Assembly: GCA_013349285.1 (NCBI GenBank)
Contig: DUZU01000006.1
Location: forward strand, 21,687-85,686
Direction: 5' to 3'
Length of the DNA stretch: 64,000 bases
Origin: Deltaproteobacteria bacterium
GTDB lineage: Bacteria; Desulfobacterota; Desulfobulbia; Desulfobulbales; Desulfurivibrionaceae
In this document: positions 19,605-27,571 of the stretch, one piece after another
How positions within the stretch are numbered: position 1 is the first letter of the stretch
Layout of the letters: every line of letters starts with the position of its first letter
Program-made: the position numbers and the translations under genes
Notes under the pieces: model-generated
Told to the model about the DNA's origin: nothing
The model's input: only the letters and a program-made list of their open reading frames with translations
Databases searched by the model: none

Positions 19605-20471
19605 ATGAACTCACCTGCCGCCAAACTCAGAGAAATTCTGGCCAGACCGGGCCTGCACCTGATGCCCTGCTGCTTTGACGCGCTTTCCGCCAAATTGATA
19701 GAACAGGCCGGGTTCGACCTCACCTTCATGAGCGGCTTTGCGGTGTCGGCCACCCGGCTCGGGCTTCCCGACACCGGGTTGATCTCCTACGGCGAGATGG
19801 TGAACCATGGCCGCAATATCACCGCCGCCGTCTCCATTCCAGTGCTCGGGGACGGCGACACCGGCTACGGCAACGCCCTCAATGTCAAGCGAACGGTGCA
19901 CGGATACGCCCAGGCCGGTTTCGCCTGCGTGATGATCGAAGACCAGGTCGCCCCAAAGCGCTGCGGCCATACCGAAGGCAAAGAGGTGGTGGACCGGCAA
20001 GAGGCCCGGCAACGGGTTCGGGCGGCGGTCGATGCGCGGGAGGAAGGGGCGGATATTCTGATCATGGCCCGCACCGATGCCCGGGCCGGCCATGGCTTTG
20101 CCGAGGCCCTGACCCGAGCCCAAGAATTCGCCGAGACAGGGGCGGATATTGTATTTCTGGAGGCTCCCCAAAGCGAAGAGGAGCTGCGCACCTTCTGCCA
20201 TAAAACCCCGGCGCCCACCATGGCCAACATGCTGGAGAACGGCAAAACCCCGCTGCTGCCGCCGGAGACCCTTGCCCAGATGGGCTTTAAGATCGCGGCC
20301 TACCCTTTAACCCTGCTCAACGCGTCCATCTTTGCCATGCAACAGGCCCTGGCCGCACTCAAACAAGGGGGCTCCCCGGAGCTGGGACTCGACTTTAAAG
20401 AACTGCGCCGCATTGTCGGCTTTGAAGAGTATTACGCCGAAGAAAAAAGATACAAAAAAGGTTCTCAATAA
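19605..20471 (+). CDS. Isocitrate lyase/PEP mutase superfamily lyase (PrpB-like)
   Basis: TIM-barrel Mg-dependent lyase or decarboxylase. Motifs: GDGDTGYGNA (metal site), MIEDQVAPKRCGHTEGK with the catalytic cysteine in KRCGH as in methylisocitrate lyase, and MARTDARAGHGFAEAL. 288 residues, the usual length. KRCGH argues for C-C bond cleavage (methylisocitrate or 2,3-dimethylmalate lyase type) rather than phosphonomutase. Propionate-cycle partners (prpC, prpD) are absent here, so the exact substrate stays open; oxaloacetate decarboxylase is an alternative. Confidence 0.82.
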   Translation: MNSPAAKLREILARPGLHLMPCCFDALSAKLIEQAGFDLTFMSGFAVSATRLGLPDTGLISYGEMVNHGRNITAAVSIPVLGDGDTGYGNALNVKRTVHGYAQAGFACVMIEDQVAPKRCGHTEGKEVVDRQEARQRVRAAVDAREEGADILIMARTDARAGHGFAEALTRAQEFAETGADIVFLEAPQSEEELRTFCHKTPAPTMANMLENGKTPLLPPETLAQMGFKIAAYPLTLLNASIFAMQQALAALKQGGSPELGLDFKELRRIVGFEEYYAEEKRYKKGSQ

Positions 20472-20523
20472 CCGGCGCCCAGCTCAGGTAATACTGCCGC
20501 TAACAAAGATTCTTTTAAGAAAA

Positions 20524-21249
20524 ATGGCCAAAGACGAAATTTTTAAATCAGAAAAAAGCATTGCTGAAGACTTCCGCTTTACCGCCCAGGTGGCCGAGGT
20601 CTTTGACGACATGCTGGCCCGCTCGGTTCCCAACTACCAGCAAGTTATCTCCATGAGCGCCCAGATCTTGAGCAAATTCCTCAAGCCGGGCGACACGGTC
20701 TATGACCTGGGCTGCTCAACCGGCGCCACCCTGCTGGAGCTGGCCAGGCAGCTGGGCGAACTTGATCTCAAATTCTGCGGCATCGATAATTCGCCGGCCA
20801 TGATCAGCAAGGCCGTTCTCAAGGCGGAGATCTACTCGAAAAAAGAGCAGGTCCGTTTTATGGAGCAGGACATCACCGAGGCGGACATCAGCGGCGCCGG
20901 GGCGATCATCCTCAACTATACCCTGCAGTTCATCCGGCCCATGCTCCGCCTTGAATTTCTCAAAAAAGTCCACCGCGCCCTCAAACCGGGGGGGGTCCTC
21001 ATCCTGAGCGAAAAGATCATCTCCCACGACCCGCAACTCAACCGGGCTTTTATTGATTTCTATTATAAGTTCAAACGAGAACAGGGCTATTCGGAAATCG
21101 AGATCAGCAAAAAACGCGAGGCCCTAGAAAACGTCCTGATCCCATTTTCCAGTGCCGAAAACCGCAAACTGCTTAAAGAGGCGGGTTTCTCAAGCATTGA
21201 GCCTTTTTTTCAATGGTTCAACTTCTCCTCTTTTGTGGCGGTAAAATAA
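20524..21249 (+). CDS. cmoA: Carboxy-S-adenosyl-L-methionine synthase CmoA
   Basis: Converts SAM and prephenate to carboxy-SAM, the donor CmoB uses to build 5-oxyacetyl modifications at tRNA wobble uridine 34. The start at 20524 (MAKDEIFKSEKSIAEDFRF) matches the family N-terminus; the frame is open further upstream but that part overlaps the preceding gene and is not family-like. SAM motif VYDLGCSTGATLLELA and the LNYTLQFIRP stretch are typical of CmoA. 241 residues. cmoB is 2.1 kb downstream, separated by a TIR-like gene and two decayed genes. Confidence 0.95.
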   Translation: MAKDEIFKSEKSIAEDFRFTAQVAEVFDDMLARSVPNYQQVISMSAQILSKFLKPGDTVYDLGCSTGATLLELARQLGELDLKFCGIDNSPAMISKAVLKAEIYSKKEQVRFMEQDITEADISGAGAIILNYTLQFIRPMLRLEFLKKVHRALKPGGVLILSEKIISHDPQLNRAFIDFYYKFKREQGYSEIEISKKREALENVLIPFSSAENRKLLKEAGFSSIEPFFQWFNFSSFVAVK

Positions 21250-21391
21250 CCATCACCAGTCCGCCCTTTCCTCTTTCCGGCAATCCCGCAAAAAAAACCT
21301 TATCTTTGCCGACCTCTCGTTATAGAATGAAGTTGACAAAGCCAGAAACCCTATTGCGCAAGGTGGACAACTTACTTGGAAACCGAAAGCC

Positions 21392-22288
21392 ATGGCCCAT
21401 AAAATTCTCTGGATAGACGATGTCCCGGACCAGGTCAAAGAACCAGCCGAACAACTCCGCGATGCCGGCTACGAAGTAGTCCTGGTCGATACCATTACCG
21501 AGGGTGCGGAACTGATCGCCACGAGCCCGGACCGGTTCCTGGCCGTTATTGTCGATTTGTTGATGCCCGGAGAAAGTTTCTGGGTTCAGAGCCCCAAGGG
21601 CCGTGAAATTTTGGAGACCCAACACGGCCTTAATGTCGGCATGGTTTTCGGCCGCTGGCTGCTCAGACATTGGCCGGAGCTCAAGGTGATCGGCGTTTCA
21701 ATCAAGCTGGATCGCCATGACCAGCAAGTGGAGTGTTTCAAGAAAACCGGGGCCGGCTATTTTGACAAATACAGCCTTTACAACTCGCCCAACGACCTGC
21801 TGCTCCGCTTAAGCAGCCTGGCCGCCGCGGCGACCCCGCCCGGACTGCCCCTGCAAACCGTTATCATCCATGGCCGGGACCAAGGGGCCATAGCCGAATT
21901 GAGCAAGTTTCTCCAGACCCGACTCCACCTGCCCGCCCCACGGATTTTTCAGCAACAGCCAGAACAGGGCCAGCTGGACCATGAGTGGCCGCCGACAGCG
22001 GTGGAAACTCGCCCCCTGATCTTTGTCCTCCTGACCCGGGCCGACTTGGGATCGCCGCCAGCCGCCGGGGCTGAGGGGCCGGTGACAACTCTTCTGCCAT
22101 TAATCTTTGCAGCAGGCTTCTGGGCCAGCCAGTGCCGCCCGAACAACGGCAGGGTGGTCGTTCTCCACCAAAACCTGGCGGAACAGCTGCCGGCCAAACT
22201 GCCCGGGGTGGAGCTGATCGATATCAGCCCGGGCCTTGACGCGGCCTTTGATCAACTCAACGAGGCCATAGCGCCCTCTCTGCGCTAA
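21392..22288 (+). CDS. Receiver domain fused to a TIR-like (predicted NADase) domain
   Basis: 298-residue protein with two parts. Residues 1-145 form a response-regulator receiver: acidic pair D9/D10 in LWIDDVP, phospho-acceptor D55 in VIVDLLMPG, S103 in IGVSIK and K126 in YFDKYS, with an extended loop after the aspartate. Residues about 154-298 resemble the TIR-like nucleotide-binding family (PF10137 type): VIIHGRD at 157-163, FLQTRLHLP, QPEQGQLDHE placing E198 five residues after the glycine as in family members, FVLLTRADLG, then AAGFWASQ and GRVVVLH. The usual glutamate of the FELG-like segment is alanine (IFAAGF), so catalytic competence is uncertain. No partner kinase or defence gene is adjacent. 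The domain call for the C-terminal half rests on motif recognition by eye. Confidence 0.7.
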   Translation: MAHKILWIDDVPDQVKEPAEQLRDAGYEVVLVDTITEGAELIATSPDRFLAVIVDLLMPGESFWVQSPKGREILETQHGLNVGMVFGRWLLRHWPELKVIGVSIKLDRHDQQVECFKKTGAGYFDKYSLYNSPNDLLLRLSSLAAAATPPGLPLQTVIIHGRDQGAIAELSKFLQTRLHLPAPRIFQQQPEQGQLDHEWPPTAVETRPLIFVLLTRADLGSPPAAGAEGPVTTLLPLIFAAGFWASQCRPNNGRVVVLHQNLAEQLPAKLPGVELIDISPGLDAAFDQLNEAIAPSLR

Positions 22289-22347
22289 CGGCGCCGCGGT
22301 TAACCGACCACCCGGGCGCATCCTCTTTTCGCTGCCGGAGACGATTA

Positions 22348-23055
22348 ATGTTCAACCGGGTTCAACCATCACGGGTCTCCTTGCTGCTGCTCTTGCTGGT
22401 GGCGCTTGGTTGGCAGAGCGCTGAGGCAGACAACCAGGCGGCCCGCCGCCAGGCCATGGTCGCCGGGATTAGGGATGAAGTCCGAGCCACCAGCCGCTAC
22501 CTCGGCAGCAGAACCCTGACCCCACAAGTGCTGGAGGCCATGCCACCGTTCCCCGCCATCAATTTGTAGCCGCCAACCTGCAGGCCTTAGCCTACCTCAA
22601 CCAGCCCCTGCCCATCGGCTACGGCCAGACCATTTCCCAGCCCTACATCGTAGCAATAATGACCAACCTCTTGCAGCTAGACCCTAAAGATACCGTCTTG
22701 GAAATCGGTACCGGCTCAGGCTATCAGGCCGCCATTCTCGGGGAAATAGCCGGCCGGGTTGATACCATGGAAATCATCGCCCCCCTGGCCAACCAGGCCA
22801 AAACCCGCCTGCAACAGCTGCATTATACCAATATTGAGGTCCATATTGGTGACGGCCGCCGCCGATCACATCCTGCCACCACTGCTCATGCAGCTCAAGC
22901 CAGGCTGGCGGATGATCATCCCGGTGGGCAGCCGCTTTATGGTCCAGCAACTCACCATGATCCAAAAAGACCAAGCGGGCAAGATCAGCAGTCGCAAGCT
23001 GCTGCCGGTCCGCTTCGTGCCGCTCACCGGCGATGCGTCGGCTGGTGCGCCATGA
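22348..23055 (+). pseudogene. pcm: Broken protein-L-isoaspartate O-methyltransferase (pcm), two frame disruptions
   Basis: Remnant of an exported Pcm, which repairs isoaspartyl residues. The first frame has a signal peptide and the family N-terminus to VLEAMPP, then stops at 22567-22569. The continuation (VPRHQFVAANLQALAYLNQP, PIGYGQTISQPYIVAIMTN, LEIGTGSGYQAAILGE) runs in another frame from about 22548 to 22855. A second break follows HIGDG: the C-terminal part (VTAAADHILPPLLMQLKPGW and on) is in a third frame, ending at 23055, and the usual dozen or so residues between GDG and VTAAA are missing. One frameshift plus one out-of-frame deletion make it non-functional unless sequencing errors are involved. 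Confidence 0.85.
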
Positions 23056-23239
23056 GAAACCTCCCGTGCCCCCTCCCAGCCTGGCGGTGGCCCTGGTTTC
23101 CGCTACTGCCCTGGCCTTCGAGATATTACTGGTCCGCCTGTTTGCCATCATCCAATGTCACCATTTCGCCTACATGGTCATCAGCCTGGCCCTCTACAGC
23201 GCTGCCGCCTTCTGCTTTCCCACTCAAAAAAACGATTGA
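23033..23239 (+). pseudogene. N-terminal fragment of a fused MFS/spermidine synthase-like membrane protein
   Basis: A 68-residue ORF whose first half matches the first helix region of large spermidine-synthase-like membrane proteins (LAVALVSATALAFEILLVRL, then HHFAYMVISLAL). The similarity ends abruptly after ISLAL and the ORF terminates. The rest of the expected several-hundred-residue protein is missing before cmoB. The start overlaps the end of the broken pcm by 23 bases, suggesting a former translationally coupled pair. Family assignment is from recalled motif resemblance, so moderate. Confidence 0.6.
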
Positions 23240-23326
23240 GCGCTAAGGCTGTTCATCCCCATTTTTTTGCCGCAGGGCCGTTGCTTTTCCTTTTTTATTT
23301 TGCCTGAATCCTGTAGGTTAGCGGCC

Positions 23327-24286
23327 ATGGATTATCTTGACTTTCTTCATAGCGCAAACCGGCCGGCCATCAGACAACTGCGCCAGGAAACAGAAAGCCG
23401 CCTCGCGCAACCCAAGAAGGGCTTTCTGCGCTTCCGTGAGCCTTACGAGGCCATCCAGCACCTCCGGGCCAAATTCACCGACTTCTCCTCCGATGCGGTA
23501 ACCATCGGCCAGGCCGACGAACTGAACCAAGCAGACCGGCAGCTGGTCTACGAGGCCATGCGCGCCTTCATGCCCTGGCGAAAAGGGCCCTTTAATATCT
23601 TCGGCATTGAGATCGATTCCGAATGGCAAAGCCAGCGCAAATGGAACCGAATCGCGCCGATGCTGCCCGATCTCTCCGGCAAGGTGATTGCCGACATCGG
23701 CTGCAACAACGGCTATTACATGTTCCGCACCATCCCCCATCAGCCCAAAGCGGTGATCGGCTTTGAACCATTTCTCCAACATTACTACTGTTTCAACACC
23801 CTCAACCAGCTGGCCGGGGTCGACAACCTATTCATGGAAATGATGGGGGTAGAGCAGATCAATCTTTTCCCGGACTGCTTTGACCTGATCCTGTTGATGG
23901 GGATCATCTATCACCGAATCTCGCCGGTGGAGATGCTGCGCGAGATCCGCGCGGCCCTGCGGCCCGGCGGCACCCTGATCCTCGAGAGCCAGGCCATCCC
24001 GGGCGATGAACCGGTGGCCCTCTTTCCGGAAAGCAGATACGCCAAGGTGCCGGGCACCTATTTTGTCCCCACCGCCGCCTGCCTTAAAAACTGGCTGACC
24101 AGGGTCGGCTTTGCAGAGGTGGAAATTTTCTGCTGCCACCCGATGAGCAACGAAGAACAGCGGCGCACCGACTGGATGACCTTCGAATCATACAGCGACT
24201 TTATCGATCCCACCAACCCGAGCCTGACCGTGGAAGGCTATCCCGCCCCTCTGCGCGTTTTTCTCAAGGCAACAAATCCCGGATGA
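23327..24286 (+). CDS. cmoB: tRNA U34 carboxymethyltransferase CmoB
   Basis: Transfers the carboxymethyl group of carboxy-SAM to 5-hydroxyuridine at tRNA position 34, giving cmo5U. The start at 23327 (MDYLDFLHSANRPA) gives the family N-terminus; an in-frame start 60 bases upstream adds non-family residues. Family landmarks: MPWRKGPFNIFGIEIDSEWQ, SAM motif DIGCNNGYYMFR, LLMGIIYHRISPVEML and ALRPGGTLILESQ. 319 residues, the usual length. Its partner cmoA lies upstream in the same direction. Confidence 0.95.
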   Translation: MDYLDFLHSANRPAIRQLRQETESRLAQPKKGFLRFREPYEAIQHLRAKFTDFSSDAVTIGQADELNQADRQLVYEAMRAFMPWRKGPFNIFGIEIDSEWQSQRKWNRIAPMLPDLSGKVIADIGCNNGYYMFRTIPHQPKAVIGFEPFLQHYYCFNTLNQLAGVDNLFMEMMGVEQINLFPDCFDLILLMGIIYHRISPVEMLREIRAALRPGGTLILESQAIPGDEPVALFPESRYAKVPGTYFVPTAACLKNWLTRVGFAEVEIFCCHPMSNEEQRRTDWMTFESYSDFIDPTNPSLTVEGYPAPLRVFLKATNPG

Positions 24287-24444
24287 ACCTGGCCAGTCCC
24301 GCAGCAACAATCAAATATCTTATATATTCAGAGCTGTTAGACATATTCAAGTCAATTAAAAATTGATGACCATCACTCTAACTTTTATGGTAAAAAAATA
24401 AACATTAAGCATTAATATCAGGTGGGGAAGAAAGCGGGGGGCAA

Positions 24445-26652
24445 ATGAATAAAAGATACGGATACAACACTATATTTCCCCAAGTATCGGCATCCGCCGT
24501 TTTGCTGCTGGCTCTTTCGTTATCGACCGGCACCGCACTGGCCAACCTGGATGCGGACGAGGCCAGCCGCATGACGCAACTGCTGGCCATGGACCTAAAC
24601 GAACTGGTCAACATGGAGGTGAGCATTGCCACCGGCACCGCCAAACCACTCAAACTGGCCCCGGCCATTGCCACGGTGATCACGGCGGAAGACATCAAAA
24701 AAATGGGGGCCACCACTTTGGAAGAGGCCCTGGCTACAGTGCCGGGATTACATGTATCCCAGTCAAACACCCTGGGAATGATGATTTACTCCATTCGCGG
24801 TCTCCATACCACCCTCTCCTCCCAGGTGCTGTTCCAAATCAATGGCCTGCCCATTAAATACAACTATACCTCGATTGTGTCCCATGACCTGCGGATACCG
24901 ATGACAACCATCTCCAGGATTGAGGTCATCCGCGGCCCCGGCTCTGCAGTCCATGGCGCCGATGCCTTTGCCGGCACCATCAACATCATCACCAAAAAAG
25001 GGGCAGAGATAGACGGTACCCAAACCAACCTACGCTACGGCTCCTTTGACACCAAAAGCGGCGGTATCCAGCATGGCGGAATATACAATGAATGGGACCT
25101 GATGACCAGCTTCGACTACTATAAAACCAATGGCGATCATGACCGCATCATCGAGCGCGATCTGCAAACAACTCTGGACACAATCATGGGGACCTCGGCC
25201 AGCCTTACCCCTGGCTCGACTGCCGACGAAACGGAACACTATGACCTGCGGCTCACCGCGACTAAGGAAAATTGGAGCCTTAACCTGTGGGGATCTATCG
25301 CCGAAAACCAGCATGTGGTAGGCGTAAGCCCGGTCCTTGACACTGAGGGATATGAAGAACGGTCCATATACCAGGCCGATCTTGCCTATACCAACAACAC
25401 CCTGCTCGATAACTTGGAGCTCGACGCCAGGCTCAGCTACCTATATCAGTATAGCGACTCATTTTGTCGGATATTCCCACCGGGGGTGCTGTTGCCAGTC
25501 GGCGCCGACGGCAATCTGTTGACCGCCCCCACCGCTGGGTTAGTCCTTTTCAGCGACGGAGTTTTCGGCCAACCCATAATTGAAGAAGAACAGACCGCCG
25601 TGGACCTGAGCGGCCGGTATAACGGGATCGATAACCATAAGGTTCGCTTGGGCGCCGGCGGCCGACACATTACGGAAAAAACAGACAACTACAAAAACTT
25701 CGGGCCCGGGGTACTAGACCCCGCCACCCTGCTGGCCCCGCCTGCCATCAATGTGATTGACGGCAACCTTACCCATCTGACCAGCGACAGTCCCTACATC
25801 TTCATGAACAACCACAGCCGAACCATCGTCTATGCATCCCTCCAGGATGAATGGTCCTTTGCCAAAAAATGGGAACTAACCGCCGGAATCCGCTACGACC
25901 ATTACTCTGATTTCGGCAGCACCACCAACCCCAGAGCCGCTCTGGTCTGGGAGACCACTGACACCATCACCTCAAAGCTTCTTTATGGCAAGGCCTTCAG
26001 GCCGCCCTCCTTTGGCGAATTTTACCTGATCAACAATCCCGTGGCCCTCGGCAACCCAGACCTGAAGCCGGAAACCATCGAAACCTATGAACTGGTCTTC
26101 GACCTGCAGCCTCGAAAAAATATCCACTATGTCTTCAACGCCTTTTATTATCAGGCCGAGGATCTGATAGAACTGGCCAACGATCCGGCTCCGGCCATTA
26201 CCCTGTCCTCCCAAAATATCCGTAACCAAAAAGGCCACGGCTTTGAATTTGAGGCAACCTGGCAGGCCACAAAAAACTTGCGCTTACGTGGCAATGTTGC
26301 CCACCAGCGAGCCAAAGATAAGCAAACCGGCGAAATCGTGCCCAATGCGCCGGCCTGGCAGCTATACGCCAATGCCCATTGGCAATTTATACCGGACTGG
26401 TCCTTGGACGGCCAATATTTCCTGATCGCTGAACGACACCGGGCAGCCGGCGACAGCCGAGCGGAGATCAAGAATAACGACATCGTCAATCTCACTCTGC
26501 GCCGGACCAATATTGCCGGCCACTGGGAGGCAACCTTGTCGGGGCGCAATGTCTTTGATGAAGATATCAGGGAACCAACGCCAAGCACCATTGCCAACGA
26601 TCTGCCTATGCCGGGGCGAAATATCTGGGCAGAGCTTGCATATAGGTTCTAG
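24445..26652 (+). CDS. TonB-dependent outer-membrane receptor
   Basis: Ligand-gated outer-membrane transporter energised by TonB. 735 residues: signal peptide (to about ALAN), a TonB-box-like stretch near the mature N-terminus, plug domain (ATVITAEDIKKMG, EALATVPGLHVSQ, IEVIRGPGSAVHGADAFAGT) and a C-terminal barrel ending in an aromatic residue (ELAYRF). Closest in layout to the CirA/BtuB-like group. Ligand unknown. It heads a cassette with a YfiR-family protein and a CHASE8-type histidine kinase, suggesting that substrate uptake and sensing are coupled. Confidence 0.93.
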   Translation: MNKRYGYNTIFPQVSASAVLLLALSLSTGTALANLDADEASRMTQLLAMDLNELVNMEVSIATGTAKPLKLAPAIATVITAEDIKKMGATTLEEALATVPGLHVSQSNTLGMMIYSIRGLHTTLSSQVLFQINGLPIKYNYTSIVSHDLRIPMTTISRIEVIRGPGSAVHGADAFAGTINIITKKGAEIDGTQTNLRYGSFDTKSGGIQHGGIYNEWDLMTSFDYYKTNGDHDRIIERDLQTTLDTIMGTSASLTPGSTADETEHYDLRLTATKENWSLNLWGSIAENQHVVGVSPVLDTEGYEERSIYQADLAYTNNTLLDNLELDARLSYLYQYSDSFCRIFPPGVLLPVGADGNLLTAPTAGLVLFSDGVFGQPIIEEEQTAVDLSGRYNGIDNHKVRLGAGGRHITEKTDNYKNFGPGVLDPATLLAPPAINVIDGNLTHLTSDSPYIFMNNHSRTIVYASLQDEWSFAKKWELTAGIRYDHYSDFGSTTNPRAALVWETTDTITSKLLYGKAFRPPSFGEFYLINNPVALGNPDLKPETIETYELVFDLQPRKNIHYVFNAFYYQAEDLIELANDPAPAITLSSQNIRNQKGHGFEFEATWQATKNLRLRGNVAHQRAKDKQTGEIVPNAPAWQLYANAHWQFIPDWSLDGQYFLIAERHRAAGDSRAEIKNNDIVNLTLRRTNIAGHWEATLSGRNVFDEDIREPTPSTIANDLPMPGRNIWAELAYRF

Positions 26653-26753
26653 GCAACAGGAAGAAAAATTGTTACATATAAGACGTTGCCTCATCAAGGC
26701 TGAGCAACACCGCTAACCTTAATTTTCAGGGTACTCAAAAAAGCATAACTTAA

Positions 26754-27398
26754 GTGAAATATCACAATTCAACATATCAAACTTCTTTAACAAAATTCCC
26801 CAAAAGACTCAAAAGGCGACCGGGTAAAATTGTTATACTGGCCATTGTCACCCTGTTGCTCAGTTACCCAGCCGGCTCTTGGGCTGCGCCGGTACAGCAT
26901 ATCGCCTTTAATCAGGAGCAACAGATCCAGGAATATGAGCTCAAGGCGGTTTACCTCTACAACTTTCTTAATTTCATCCATTGGCCGACTTCTCCCGGCA
27001 GCGAAGATCTTGGGCCGATGGTCATCGGCATCGTCGGCAAATCGCCCTTCGGCAATGCGCTTGAAGCCTTGAAAGTCAGCCTCGAAGTCGCCGGCAAACC
27101 CACTATCGCGATCAAAGAATTCGGCCCCTACCGCTCCGGCATGAACCTCACCGCCTGCAACCTTCTTTTCATAAGCGCTTCCGAAACACAAAATTTTAAA
27201 AATATTATCGAAGAGTTACAACAATCACCGGTCCTTACCGTTGCCGATACCCAGGATTTCATTAAAGCCGGCGGCATGATCAACATGATCAAACACGAAG
27301 GAAAGATCAGGTGGGAAATAAACAGGGCGGCAACCAATAATGCCAACCTTAGGGTTTCCAGCCAATTACTAAAAATCGCCATAAAAACATTTGAATAG
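26754..27398 (+). CDS. YfiR-family periplasmic protein (DUF4154)
   Basis: YfiR proteins are periplasmic repressors that act on membrane sensors; in Pseudomonas YfiR restrains the cyclase YfiN. The domain begins at EYELKAVYLYNFLNFIHWP and includes IGIVGKSPFGNALEAL and the GGMINMIKHEGKIRWEIN core. The annotated start is GTG; an N-terminal basic stretch precedes a hydrophobic signal segment (IVILAIVTLLLSYPAGSWA). 214 residues. No GGDEF partner is adjacent; the next gene is a histidine kinase, so that kinase is the likelier target. Confidence 0.88.
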   Translation: MKYHNSTYQTSLTKFPKRLKRRPGKIVILAIVTLLLSYPAGSWAAPVQHIAFNQEQQIQEYELKAVYLYNFLNFIHWPTSPGSEDLGPMVIGIVGKSPFGNALEALKVSLEVAGKPTIAIKEFGPYRSGMNLTACNLLFISASETQNFKNIIEELQQSPVLTVADTQDFIKAGGMINMIKHEGKIRWEINRAATNNANLRVSSQLLKIAIKTFE

Positions 27399-27571
27399 CG
27401 CCTGCCCGGCGATGATACTTTTTTGTTACCGGAAGACCAGGAGTAAAATAAAAAAAAGCGCAGCAGACAAGATAAGTAAGCACCATCAATAAACGAGGCG
27501 ATGAAGTTCAGGCGAAAAGAGCAGATATGGGCAGGCATAGCTAACCTGCCGACAAAGGATCCATTATTTTA

